A program made the translations under genes and the position numbers. Shown here piece after piece: positions 1 through 13,989 of a stretch of DNA of 64,000 nucleotides; position 1 is the first letter of the stretch, and every line of letters starts with the position of its first letter. Source of the DNA: Eremophila alpestris peregrina (Eukaryota; Chordata; Aves; Passeriformes; Alaudidae); contig WMCF01000114.1 in NCBI GenBank assembly GCA_009792885.1, forward strand, positions 624,520 to 688,519, written 5' to 3'. A model generated the notes under the pieces. That model saw nothing but the letters and a program-made list of their open reading frames with translations, was not told the DNA's origin and did no database searches.

Positions 1-3000
1 TTGTACCAAAGCAGTTCTTTTCTTTTGGATATGTTAAACAAATTGAAACACAACAGCCTCTCATCCAAAATGTGTCTGAGCAGCACAGTTTATTAACACA
101 AGCTCACCTGCAAAACCTTCCTATCACAAAGGAAATGAAACTGATAAGGAGCAGAGCCACACCACAGTGTATTTCAGGGCTCCAGCATGAACTGTTCAGT
201 GTAACCATGGCTTTCCATGGCAGAGTAAGGCTGTGCTTGTAAATGGTAATTACTGGCAAAATTTAAGGGTATAGTCCAGGTCTAAGGCATTTTTGCTATC
301 CTCTAAATACTTCCACACACCTTTTCAGTATTTCTTTCAACATAGCTTTAAAATGTGGATAAAAGAATTACACCAATGGTCTGTTTGGATCTGTTGTGAT
401 AATTTTGTGAGGAATATAATTCATACATATAAGTTTTCCTGAAGGACAGGCATGTTCATCTCATACTTGGCATGTCCCACCCAGCATGGAACTAGCATCT
501 TTCTTAAAATTCACAATTAACTTCTTCTATCAAGTCTGCAGTGCACAAAAGCTTTAATGTGATTCAAAAGCAGTTTCACAACTCCGCATCACAGAATTAT
601 TTGTGGTGTGACCCATTTAAAGATTAAAATGGGAAAAAATCCCCTCTAAAATGGCAACTTAATTCAGGGAAAAATGAAAATCATTAAGAAAAAAATTCCT
701 TCCTGTAACACAGAAGAACAATGAATGAACAAAATAATAATTCAATGGATTCAGAAAAAGTGGTAAAATTGGAAAATACATTTCTACACAAAAATGAAAT
801 TAATAATGTGACCTAGCTTCTTACTTTCTGAAAATTTCCAAGCAATTAAAACTCTGGCAGTTCATAGCTCTGCTTGTTACTTTAGCACCAAATGCTACCT
901 GATTCCTTTCATTAAGCAGGCTTCTCTCTTGCCATTCAATTAATTTACTGATCCTTCTGCCTCTTCAAGAGCCTCCTTCTCCAGCAGACACCTGCACCAC
1001 ACTGGACAAAGAAAAGGGCAGCTACTGCCATTGGCCTCCCCTGCAGCCCCTAACACTACATTATACTCTGTGACTTGTACATTATTATAGAAATTGCAGT
1101 TTAACACACAGCTACAGAAGCATTAAGTAGAAACTGATTTTAAATAGTACTGCTGCTTTTAAGGGGCTTCAGAGATCCAGCACAAGCAGAAAAGCTTGTT
1201 AATACTAAAGCTTAGAATGTGAGATCCCAGCCTGTCTCCATGTTGAAGGAAATCTAATGACTCAGCTTCTTTCCCTGGTGTGCTGTTTAGAGTTACCCCA
1301 CCCATCCATTTCCCCACAAACCTCACTGCTATATTGCAATATGGTATACAGACAGGCATGTGAATGCCTCACCCATTCCTTAGGAAGTATATTTAAAAAT
1401 TAATTTTAAAAAAAAATCTGAATTTAATCACAAAAAGCAACTACTATTTCTAGCACACTATGCACAAAGAACTTACCTGAAGCTTCAAGAGCAGCTGTCA
1501 GACAATATGCCCACTTCTGGCCAGGTAGAAGCTGACACAGTGGGCTCCTAACCTGGTATTTCAGTCAATCCCCTGTTGGCTCAGCTGCCCATACTGCATC
1601 ATCACAAACCCCAGAATATTTGTTACATGACAGAAAATGCTGCAATTCTATACGTGCCATTCTACCCACCCTTGGAAGCAAAAATGCAAAGCAAGAGTCT
1701 TCTTTTTAACTATTTCTAGTCCTTTGCACATATTATTCCCATTCCTTTCCAGAGGTTGGGTCTCTTTGCAGCAGATTTTCTGATATACATCTAAGGGTCA
1801 ATTTAGAGAGTGAAGTAGTGGCAAAAGTGGAGGCAGAAGGACACTGCAGTTTCATTTCTGATTTCACATTGTGAAGTACAGCCTAGAGTTCACAAGTTCA
1901 AATAACTCAAATCAGCTGTCTGAGTGTGAGACACCACCCAGGTGAAGGAGAGGAAACCCCATCAGCACCACAACATCAGCACTGAGCCTAAACCAGAAAA
2001 TTGGTGCAATGGGCAGGGGGAAAACATCACCTTAAATGAGCTGGTTATGTAAGGAAGGAGGATGAGAATCCCAAATACCAGCACAAGGGAAGTGCATGTG
2101 CACTTTCAGGGCGTTTTGTTTTCAACAGAAGTTGAGAACAATTAAACTGCAAGAATGGGTCTGGGACTGCTTCAGCCACAATCCTCTAAGGCACAATTTT
2201 CTTTAGAGAATATTCTCTCCAACAAAAACCTACTCTCAGTAAAGCCATTCTCTAGTAGCACAAATAACAAAGCTAGGGAAAAAAATCAAAATTAATAAAG
2301 TAGTTACCCAAATACAATTTCAGTAAGAATGTATAACTTTTAAAACTAACTTTAAAGAAATTCAACAATATTTTTCCCATGGTTTCTTTACTTTCTTTAG
2401 AGACCATATTCTGTGGCCTGCTAGGAACTTCTAATGCTCAACCTAAAGTTTATCAAAGTTCAACACAACATGGCTCTTTATCTAATTTACCTTAAGATCA
2501 ACAGAATTTTAATGAACATAATCTACAAAAGACTAAGATCACTTAAAGAACAACAATATTAAAGCATTAAAATTATAAGCAGTAGAACAGTGACCTTGAC
2601 ACAGCTCGAGAACATCCTAAAAACACTGCCTTAGGAACTGGGAAGACACACCAAGGAGTACCCCTGCTCCCACAGTGATTACTACTGGCTCTTGCCATGA
2701 ACTCCATCCATCCCTACGTCGCACACTGTACATGTGAAGGCTTCCCTTCCAAAATGATCCATTTGGGAGCTCACTATTGAAGACTCCTTTTTGTTAGACT
2801 ACTGTGGAGTTCACCTCAGTTCCATGAGCTTTACAAACCAGCTGGGATGACAGGCAATCAAACATAGCTTAACTCCCTGGGTTCACTTTTGTGCATCAGC
2901 TGGGCAGAAGCAGAGCTGATACTGAAACCCAACAAGCACAGCAAAAAGTTGCACTGCAAAGAGCTGGTCACACTCTGCACAGGTTGCTGAGACCACAGCT

Positions 3001-4071
3001 GACTCCTCAGTTCTGCCACTGCCACCTCTACTGTGAGATCCCAGTAGTGTGACACAAAGATTAAAATGTAAATCACTGGGAGATCAGTTCTCATGAATCC
3101 CAGCTGATTCTTGCTGCATGAAACCAAGCCAATTCGATCAAATGATCCATACTTCCTCTAGAAAAGGGAGTTCCTGACGAATGTCCAACGGGAGTTATGT
3201 ACTGACTCACAGAGAAAGCAGGAGAGGGCAATCAATCAACGGCTGAGAATCATGACACCACCATTACTGGGAATCTTTTCCCTCTAGTTCATTACATCCT
3301 CATTCAGTAAAGAGTTGTTTGGGGCTTTTCCCCTTAAATTATCTCTTACCTAGTACTAGGAGCTGAAGCACAAGCAATATCTGTGCTGATCCACAGATCA
3401 CTATCCATCTGACAAATTTGCTTTATGTCACACTTTTTTTTTTTTTATTTGCCATGGTCTCTGGCACTTAAAAGACAGTTTTGATGACAATACAAAGGGT
3501 TTACTGACACAGCTCTGCTAGCAAATCCTACCAGTGCAGATACAGCTTAGATTAGTAAAAACCACAACCTCTGACCATGATAACTGCAACTGTGCTGGGG
3601 CTTTACCGGTTAAGTACTTTTATAAAGAGTGCTCTTTCCTTCACACTGCCAGCCAGCATCAGTACAACATCAATCAAGAGTCCAATTTTCCCAGTTAGCT
3701 GTGTGGAGGTGCCTTTCAGTACAGAACTCTCACACAGCTCATCCTCAGACAAAACTCCCTGCTTCCTCTTGGGTATGCTGTACCAAGGACAATGGGGCAA
3801 AGGGGAACACATCACAAAGAACAGCAAAATCAGAGGCTAGCCAGGAGAAATTTTTCCCCTAGTTACTCAAGACCAAGAATTAATTTCATGGGCATCACTT
3901 GAAAGACAAAAGAAAAAAAAAATCAATGCATTACAGGCCACAACACATCTGTGATATTCAGGTGCACATCTATCTCATTGCTACCAAGACACCAGAGTGA
4001 GAAATAAACTCATGAGAAGCAGCTAGCTAAAATCCAGCCTGATATCCAGGGTTCAGGAAAAAGACAACTAA
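1..4071. other. AT-rich non-coding stretch, intron-like
   Basis: I recognise no protein in any frame. The sequence is AT-rich and unique-looking. It holds a 13-base T run at 3434-3446 and a few isolated splice-like signals, including a perfect minus-strand donor at 1471-1476. It could be intron of a leftward gene that starts at the CpG island near 14 kb, but nothing here proves that. Confidence 0.4.
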
Positions 4072-5042
4072 CTTTGTTAGTGTATTACCCCCCACAAGGA
4101 GTGGTGTTCCCCAGGGGTCACACTGGACGGGCACTGTTCAGATGTGTGTCAGCAGCAGGGACAGTGGGATGGGGCACACCCTCAGCAAGGGCTGCTGATG
4201 ACATCAGGCTATGTGGGGCAGCCAGCACGCTGCAGGGAAGGGATGTCATCCACAGAGTGACACAGGAGTGAGACGTGGGCTAATGCCAAGCTTATGATGC
4301 TCAACAACCCAGCAACTGCAAGGTCCTGCCTGAGGGGCAGGGCAATCCCCAGCAGGAACACAGTCAGGACAGAGGATGGACTGACTGAGAACATCCCTGA
4401 CTCAGGGGTGGTGACTGATGAGAAGCTCAACATGGCATGGCAATGTGCACTGGAGCCCAGAAACCCCCATGTCCTGGGCAGCATCACAAGCAGCAGGGCC
4501 AGCAGGGCCAGGGAGGGGATTCTGCCCCTCTGCTCACTCTGGTGAGACCCCACCAGCAGTGCTGCACCCAGCTCAGAGCCCCCAGCACAGGGGGAACATG
4601 GACCTGCTGCAGCAAGTCCAGAGGAGGCTGTAAAGGTGATCAGAGCACCTCTGCAATGGTGAATGAATAGAGAGCTAGGGCTGTTCAGCCTGGAGAGGAG
4701 AAGGCTCATAGGAGGCCTTAAAGTACCTTCCAGTCCCCAAAGGGGTTACAGGTGAGCTGCAGAAGGGCTTCTGACAAGGGGTAATGGCTTCAAACTGAGA
4801 GCAGTCAGGGTTGGATTAGATATTAGGAATTAATTCTTCCCAGTGAGGGTGGAGACGCCCTGGCACAGGCTGCCCAGAGAAGCTGTGAGTGTCCCGAGGA
4901 GAGGAGAAGTGTCCAAAGCCGGGCTGGATGGGGCTCTGAGCAACCTGGTCTGGTGAAAGCTGTCCCTGCCCATGGCAGGGAGCTGGAGCTGCACAGTCTT
5001 TAAGGTCCTCTCCCAATCCAAACCATTCAATGATTCTACGAC
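4072..5042 (+). mobile_element. CR1 LINE, 3' part, degenerate
   Basis: This is a fossil of a chicken-repeat-1 family retrotransposon in sense orientation. A degraded reverse-transcriptase stretch with the order G-S-x-L-G-P-V-L-F, then A-A-D-D-I-R-L, is readable at about 4,095-4,215 if frameshifts are allowed. The typical CR1 tail follows: 'ggctgttcagcctggagagg'-like text near 4,680, 'ggctgcccagagaagctgtg' near 4,868, and the 3' terminus 'cattcaatgattctacg' at 5,024-5,040. The open frames here are interrupted and no full ORF2 is left. CR1 dominates the repeats of bird genomes, so this is also evidence for the host group. Confidence 0.88.
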
Positions 5043-8000
5043 AAAATTATCTCCCTTTAAATCGAAACAACAAACCATTACTGAATAAGTGACCACATTT
5101 TGGGCCAAGATAATAAACAAGCAAGCAAAAAACCCTAGACCTTAAAGAATAATTCACTCTTTTCTCCCAAGAAAAGAACCAGACATTGCAATACAGAAAT
5201 TTCACAGAAAGAATTTCAACATCACAGTATAACTTAAGTGGCTGTAGAAAAGTGTACTTTGCACAGTTCCCCTAAATCATCTCTCTTTCTTGTACCAGTT
5301 TAAATGTTTGGTCTAAATCTTCAAAGTCACTAATGGAATTCAATTCCTGATACATAAACTGCACATCTTAACTGCCAAGATAGGTGTGCTCCTTTGGGGC
5401 AACACAGAGCACAGAAAGGTATATTCAAAGGCAGAAGTGATGCATCCCAGGATTCAGAGAACTATCCAAGTTGCAAACCTTCAGGAGAGATGAGGTGAGA
5501 GTCATAACATTTAACACATGTCACTGTATTTTGTAGATAAAAGGCAGAGGCAGAAGAGTTTCAGCTAAACCATGAACTGCATGTTATGAAATGCTCTGCA
5601 GTACAGGAATCAAAAAGGAGGATGATCTCGATTGCTACCATAAGGTGCTCAAGCTCTTGCCATGGCAACCTAAGTAAGAGTCCTTCTGATGACTCACAAG
5701 ACACCAGTCCAAAGATCTGTTAGTGCAGGATACCTCAGCATACACACTCTGAAAAACCCATTCCTGAAAAACCCGGGTCAAAATCCTCTTCCCTCCTGAC
5801 AGCACCTGAGAGTTTCAGTTACTCAAAGTTATTGTATATGAATGAAAACAGAAGATAAACAATGTGTCAGATGTCTTTGCTGATACATGCTTTGTATCAC
5901 GCCCTTCATCTGTCTTTCTCTTTTTGGGGACACTTAAATTCTCTTTCCCCTTCTGTAAGAGTAACAAATACAAGAAAATAACAACCTTAGAACAGACAGG
6001 TTGAAATTCTTCACAAAACGTTTAACATCTAAATTTATTCCAGCCAAAACTCACAAGACAGTACCTTACAGGTCCTGCTTGATGTTGACCAAAAGTTTCT
6101 AAAAGCATGTTTGCATGTAAAGGAAAAGGAGGTTAGAGGAAACACCCCAGCATAAAGCCACTCTTCCAAAAGAAAGACTTCCCAACCGATTTGACTTTAA
6201 AGCAACTTGCAATAGCTGCTGTAGCTGTAGAAAGGACACTCCAAGGCACAAGAGCCCTGAGGGTTCACAAATGTAATGAACCAGCACTGCTGATATATCC
6301 CTTACAGGAGTCAGCACCTCCCTAAAATACACGAAATGAAAAAGTGGCCGAGGGCCACCTGGCTACAGACAGCACATGAAAAACAAGGTTTGGAACAAGA
6401 AGTGACTAATGTGACTAATATTTCGTCAATTAACATGGGGGGAAGCACCTCTGAGGGACAGTTCCCTTAATTAATCTGCTAAGAAGTGCTGGACTAGAAA
6501 AGGGAACTATCAAATTGTTTCAAAATACTAAAATAAGCACTCCCGATTTTCCTCTAATGCAATTACTGTGCAATGCTACCAAGAGAAACTTGAACACTAC
6601 AAAAGAAGTTTCCATCTCTACAAGTTTACCCAAGGAATGATCACACATCATATCTGAAATGACTGAGAAAACATTCTGCAGGACAGGGTTCTCCTGAAGC
6701 TCAGGTGGAACTACTTTTCATTTTAGCTGATACCCTATACTCCTAACATGGTGCATTTTTACTTATTTCAGTATCCTTAGGGCTATGTGGAAAAACAAAA
6801 CAAAAACCTCACAAACCTTGAAGTTCTTAATTGTTGCACCAGCTTAACATAATTTTATTTAATTAGGGATTACAAAAATTACTTAAATAGGAATTTACAA
6901 TAATACAATATCATTTTCTATATCACTAAGAGGCTTCAATCAAACAAGAGCTCTTAAATCAAATGATGAAATGGTCAAGAAATCAAAATTCCCTCCCTCG
7001 CCCTGCTGCTTGTGATGCATCCCATAAACTGCAATGCAACCTTTGCATTCCCCGAAAATTACAAAAATAAAAGGCATGCACTCACAATTTTGGAATCTGA
7101 CCAACCATCCATTAGGAACAGAAGTAAATAAGGGGATTTCACAGAATTCAGTCAAACAAGATTTAAATAAACAATGTGAGAGACCCTGTAATTTATGGAT
7201 TTTCAATTTTAGGTCCTAAAATACAGATTTTAATTTTCCCTTCACAGTCATTTTGAAATTAGTTTAGCTTGGTTATCTAAATTAGGGACTTGCTCAAAGT
7301 CTGGATTTTCTGAGTTTTTGCATAAATCTCAGAGGCATCAATCCACAGCACTGAAATTTAGAGTACCGCAATGAATACAAGAGACAAGGTGTAGAAACTT
7401 CTGCTGTGCTTACTAACATTTCTCAATGCTTGCTAGTAATTCTGAAAGTTAAAACCAGCCTATTTCGAGAAAAAAGCTTCTGTATTTCTGGCCAACAATC
7501 GTTCTCCTTGTTCACTAAAGAGCTCAAGAACAGCTACTTCTAAAACACAGATTTGACATTTCTTCCTAGATTTGATGGTGTTAAGTCCTCAACCTGCATC
7601 AGCACGAGGAGTGAGTGCCAGTGCTAAGGGAGAGCAGAACTGCTCTTCAGACTCCACTCCAACAACTCTGAGAACTTACCCAGTACAATTCCTAAGGCAA
7701 ACAAAGAGCCTTGCATGGTCAGCCTCAAAGCAAAAATCCAACCCATCTTTGTTGGATATAAAGTATAAATCCAGCCCCATATGGCTGTTAACACTTTTTT
7801 TATGTTTACATATCTACACACACACACACACACAAGTTCCCAAGCAAGAAGGAAAACTCACTAAACAGAGCTTATTTCTCTTTCCAAGAGAAAAAAAAAT
7901 GTATATACAGGCAGGAAGTAATAATTACAATCACAAATTAAGAAGCTGGGAAATGGAAGGCTGTTTGGTTTTTCCAGGTTAAAAGAATGAAGAAAACTGG

Positions 8001-11000
8001 CATGCAATTCTCTCACAGAATTTAAAACTTAAATACATTCGTAAGTTTGTCAGCATGCACAAATGCCTTGAAGTTTTTGTGACTTTTGGGGAAAATATTC
8101 CATTACCCTGTAATGAAGAGGCTCTTTTGGATCTAATGATGCTAAACCAGTCACCATATCACATGAGTTAAGGGCAACACCAGTCAGACAGCACAGCTAT
8201 GCCAGGACTCTGCCCAAAATGCTCTGTGAATGGATGCAGTTACTCAGAGAAAAACTGTTTACTCCAGCTCCACCCTATTACAGAGTTAGGAGAGTTTGGA
8301 TATTGCTCAATGTCAACTACACACATAAAACGGAACTATGTTAGTCAATCCTGATGAGTCAATCTACTGCTTTTCTTAGAGATTACAGATCTAAATAATC
8401 ACCTCCAGAACAGTGCTTGTTTAGCCAACATAGACTGTTTTCAAGAAGCTGTCTTTGCTGTCAATCATTACCTCTGTAATTCATGGAAAAAGACTACCTG
8501 CCCTGGTGACTGGAGCTTGTGTTTGCTTTCAATCATATTTTAAGACAAGATGAACTTCTCAGGTTCATATTTGAACTCTCAAATCCAACAGCGAACACCT
8601 GACTTAAGGTTTTCCAATTATCTTGATTATTTTAGTTTTCCTCAGTTGTACTTTCTTAAGAGAAGCCTTCACTCATTCCACTGTTAAACTGTACTAGAAA
8701 TTTCCATAGGGACTTTTCATTTTATAAAGCTGGAAAGCAGGTAACAAGGCAGAGGGCAGCAAAACCAGGTCTCTTGGACAAGACTCCCAAAGTACTGCCT
8801 TGGGCAGCAGAATTTGATCCCAGATCTTCTTTTCTCATCAGGCAACACACAACCCAGGTGCCTATAACATAGTCACTGCTCCAGTGTTCATCTTCTTCTG
8901 GAAGGCCAAAATGAGACTCCAAGGCTAACAACAAATGTCACAGTATCAGTTCAGGTGCCAATGGAGGAACACCACCGTAAATGCTCTGAACCAGCACAGT
9001 TGGTCCCCAACTGCCCTTGCAGAAAATCACAAATCTCTAGGGCGGGTGCCTTGGAGGATCTAAAATAAAACTAGGTATCTGTGTTTGGGCAACTGAATTT
9101 CACATCATAAATGGGTGTCAGTGGAAAAAAAGTTTAGGAAGTGTGTGTTTCTCAAGTGCTCCACCAGACAACATGTACAACAAACATCACACACTCAAAA
9201 AGAGGAGGAAATTCTCTGTGTTCAAGCGTTGTTCCCTGAAAAGAGGGGGAAGAAGCACCATGCTACTGAAGAATACTCTGAAATGTACTGTCATGAGTAT
9301 CTGGGAATCAAAGAAAAACCCCCAAGGACCTGGATCCTCCTGTCTTCTTTTGCAGTAAGGCAAAAGACCAAATACACTGCAACTAAACAAGTGCATTCAA
9401 AGGATGTTATGTGCACCGAGCTGAGGAAACCTGGAAACAATCACATAAGGTTTTTGTACCAAATCAGTATAAGTGAAACAAGGTTTGGGATACTTGCTAT
9501 TGTTTGAGAGATTAACTTTGCTTTCCCAACATTTGCCCGACACTGTACCAAGCATATACAAAGTCTGTATCAAGAATCGTGCCTCAAGTGACTTCCTCCA
9601 AGGTATCTCTTTAAATTCTCCTGAGAAGTTTCTCCATCACTACCAAACTCCAGTCAGAAGAAACTTAGGACTTGAATAGCAGGTGTGACAGGTTAGAAGA
9701 ACCATGCATCCATAAATTGTGTGGGAGAGACTTCTCAGGCATCCCTGTGTTACACTCAGTGCACGTCTGCATCACTGAGGTCTCTTTTACAATAAAACCC
9801 CTTCACATTTTCTTTGCGGAATTTTGTGTCTCTGTGAACAGACTTTACTTTTGCTTATTCTTTGTCTATACATGATATTCACTGAAGTCAAAATGTTATG
9901 TAGTGGTTAAGATAAATTATTGCAATACATCAAACAAAGAAAAAAAAAAGAAAATTAAATCTTCTGACATCTATTAAAAGGAGTATCATCTGCCAGAGCA
10001 GTAACTTCACATGTAACAGTCAAAAGTAAAACATAATGACACAAATAACTTTTGCCTCATTTCTACAAGTGTAGCAAAACCTCCTGAAACTGCTGACCCA
10101 GAGGAAGAGCTGAGAGCCTCCACTGCAGCAGGATGCTCTCAATGAGTGTGATCAGCACACAAATCTATCCCTTCCTACAGGGTGTCACTCATAACTCAGT
10201 GGCTACAGACTTTTCCTCAAAGCAAGCTCCTCAGCAGATGAGCTGAGAAGCTGCTGTGGCTCTGAATGAATATTTGGAAAAATACATCCATCCATGAGGA
10301 GCTTCCTGCACCTGGCCAGGAAAGTAAGGAGAAAATGCCAGAGAAAGTTGCACAGTCGAAGCAACACTGGCTGCGAGAGCTGGCTGGGGTGTCAGAGGGA
10401 CTTTCTGCAACTCTGTGCAGCTGCCTTTCCTCCCAAATCTATGCACTGCCATGCTTTACTCAGAAGTCAGTAAATAAAACAATGAAAACTTTTCAGACGT
10501 GTCTCTTCAGATGTCAAGCTGTTTGTCTGGGCAGCTCTAGCAGCCAGAAAAAGATCACGCATTCCACATTTCTGGAAACGCTTCTCCATTTTTTCACTCT
10601 ATGTTTTAACAGATAAACTGCAAAGGAGATAAGGCATTTCACACATGAGTGACTGAACAGAAGTACTGTTCTCACAGTCACATACATTCAACTCCCTGAA
10701 AAGCTGACAAATTAATTCTATTTAATTTATAGCCAAGTTCTATTTCAGCTATTTTTAAGTCTCGTGCTTCAAATCTTGCAGGGTTTGCAGTTAAAACAAT
10801 TTGTTACATTCTCTTAGTAAGAAAAAACAATTTGTTATCAATAAAGACTGACAAAAAGTACACAGCAGGGAGAGGATCAAAAGCAGCACAGAGTAATTTT
10901 TCACTGATGCAGCCATTTCCCAAACTTGGCAGTATACCTGAATGTTTTAAAATATCCAATGTTTTGAACATCTACGTAGTAACTCATAAATATCTTCATC

Positions 11001-13989
11001 CAAAGATGTTTGTGAACTTAGAAAAACATCTTACACTAATACTACAGTTCTCTACTAATTATAACTCAACAGTTTTTGAACTGTCTTGCTATATTTAACT
11101 TTTTGGTGATGGATTCTCTGAGTGTTTGAAGGGGAGGGCAGGATTACAGAGGAAACAGATCTTTAGAAAGGAACTTGGAATTTAACTTCAAGTAGCAGAA
11201 TTTCAATAAAGATTAGCTACAACATTCAGTAATATCCCCCAGAATTTTATGCCCTTGTGGATAGGTTTAATATTTGCTTCCTTTTAGTAAATTTTTGCAG
11301 TGTCTTTTGATTATATCAAGCATAGCTAGAATACTCAGGCCAAGGGAGTTAGAAAGCAAATTGGAGTTGTTTATTTAAACCTAAGCCATTTATTTCCTAA
11401 ATTAACACTGTCTGGAAAAAAAAGAGGCCACAAAGGCTGTTGAGGAACGACCACAGTTATTCCTGTAAACACACAGAATTTTGGCTGCTTTCAGTCTGGA
11501 TCAATCCTGAATTCAAGCCTTTATAGGGAGTATTTAAATAGGGGCAAATGAATGTGTTCTTTTATGACAAGGTGCAATAGGAAAGCACATAAATCTGCTC
11601 AGGCTAAAGAAAGCCCAAACTCACATGACACCAGTGTAAGCCTTAGGTACTCCCAATCGTGCATTTAACAGCCCAGCTCAAGTCCTTTAAAATAATTCAA
11701 GACAGCCTCATCTTCTAATTTAACCTTTGTGTTTGCACTTGGGGGGTGGGGAGGGATCTCAGCATAAAGTTTCACCTTCTCACTGCAGACATTCAGCTTC
11801 CTTTTGGCTCAAACCTCTGCACCTCGTGGTGGCACAAGCATGGTATCAAGGGAAAACATGGGCAAAGAGAGAATTAAGCATACAAAATTTCAACTGTACA
11901 ATGTAGAAATGATAATACCTGAAAAATATTCAACTCACATATTTGCTTCACACATTATTTACATAAATAGCTGCAGGCTGTTGTGGAACTATTAATTTTG
12001 AAGGAGCAGATGAGTCAAATCTTATTTTTGATAGGTAACTGCAAGATGCCTCCAATTAGACAAAGATAATCATACTTTAATAGCTGCTCTTGTAATTAAA
12101 CCATATTACACAGTGTCACAAGTATAGAAAAGCAGGGCCAGAAGGGAATTCAAAAGGCCACCAAGGCTTCTTCCTGCCCCCTGCTTCAAAGCAGCACCAG
12201 CTATTACAGCACCTTTCTGAAACTGCACCAAAACATCATTATTTTAGCAAGTGTCTAAAGCCACTAAAACACATACAGAAAATACCAGCTTTCACAAATA
12301 TTTTACATGAAAAATTAGACTCCAAACGATTCATGTAAAAAAATTCTGCAAAAACTGAACAAAGAGATGGTTCAGGAGGAAAGACACTGGCCAGTAATTC
12401 TCATATTCACCAAAATGCCATAAAAACCCTTAGGAAGCGCACATATAGGGCAACAGTCAAATCTCATTCAACTACCAGCCATTAATTAATAAGAGCTACA
12501 TGATAGAATGCAAAATAGACACCATTCCCTCCTGAATAAACCAATCAAGGAATTCCAAGAGGTGCAGTTTTAATATTATCACACCCCACTGGGAATATAC
12601 ATTTGTCTGGGCTTGATAATACCCAAAGAGCATAATTATCTCTCAAAGACATACTGTCACAAAGTATTACTCAACTGCTGCTTGTATTTGGTCTCCTTTA
12701 TTTACAAATATGTATATTTTTAAAAACTTAAATTCTGTTTTACACAACCGTGCATTCAACACACAGAGAACACATCAAAATTTCAGAACTCTTGTCAACA
12801 TAAAGAAGAGAATGTCACTAAACTTAAGAGAAAAAAAAATCAATGCTATCAGCATTCAGAAAAATTCAGCAGCATGCTAGTCCATTTGTACAAACTCACA
12901 TTCTAAGACTATTCTGCTTGGTCCCAACACCACCAGACACAGCTCCTCCTGTCCTAAGGTGCTTCTGTCTGACCGAGGAAAGCCCCAACAACAGGTATAT
13001 TACACTACAAGTGAGTTCCACATTAAATACAAAACTAATTTAAACCAAGTGCACCCTAGCTGGCCAACCCAACAGTTTCTCACACCACAGGAAAACCATG
13101 AAATGTGAAATACAATATTGTTACAACAGCCAGTCCACGGCAGAGAGAAACCTATCAAGACACCATCATGCCACTGAGAGATCACGTTAGCTGCCAATTT
13201 CTACAAGACAACTGAAAACAACAAAAAATCAAGTTACTCCTGAGCCCAGAACAGGTACCACGCTTATTCTACTTCACAATTTTCTTCATGCAGTTAAGAG
13301 CATGTGCCACATCAACAGGTATTAGGTAATAGCTATTAATTACAGGTACACAGTATTTTAAATAAAAATCTATTATTTAATAGCTTTGATACCAAGGCGT
13401 AAGGTCAGGATGTTAAATTTCCTCTGACTACATGAACTCTAGGTATTAAAAAGGAAGACACACTTCCTAATGGACGACACTGCTTAGGATCTTGAATTCA
13501 GAGTTTCTGACAGGTAAGTTTAAAATAAACCCACATGCAGGCAAAACTTTACAACATTTTGATGTTAATCAAATTTCATTTCTGATCTACACTGAAACTG
13601 TTCTTCCACGCATTGTTATTTGCCTCACTGAAACTGAAGAGCCTAGGTCATGTAATTTAATCTTTGACTCATCATGCAAATTAAATCACACCATTCCCAC
13701 AAGACAGCATATAGGTTTTAAATAAATCCTGGGCATCTACATGATCCTTCACCAGAAATTAAAATTCAAAAAATTTTAAAAACACCAAAACCGGATTCAT
13801 CCTAGTTTCAGTACCGGCAGCATTCAACGGATTTGCGGGGAAAAAAAAAACAAAACCAACGACAAAACTTTTATCCTACAGAACAGAGAGATCACGCTGC
13901 GTTAGCTGTCTGTAGGGCAGTCTGCACAGAAAACAGGCTCTCAGCAGCCCTCCCGCACAGCCACTGCTGCGGAGGCCTATCGGGGCTAC
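5043..13989. other. AT-rich non-coding stretch, intron-like
   Basis: No coding region or RNA gene is recognisable. An (AC)n microsatellite lies at 7,816-7,834. A stretch at about 12,125-12,215 vaguely resembles a very old CR1 tail, but I cannot support it. Open frames are short and unlike known proteins. The composition matches a long intron or intergenic DNA. Confidence 0.4.
7816..7834. repeat. (AC)n microsatellite
   Basis: This is an uninterrupted run of about nine AC dinucleotides in otherwise unique AT-rich DNA. Confidence 0.9.

Noticed and set aside
3346..3430. Minus-strand open segment before a donor-like 'gtaaga'
   Set aside because: There is no pyrimidine tract or acceptor on its other side, and the peptide is unlike known proteins.
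4209..4709. 166-codon minus-strand frame
   Set aside because: It lies antisense within a CR1 element and has no known domain.
12125..12215. Possible ancient CR1 tail
   Set aside because: Only loose word similarity, without the ordered landmarks seen in the three accepted CR1 copies.
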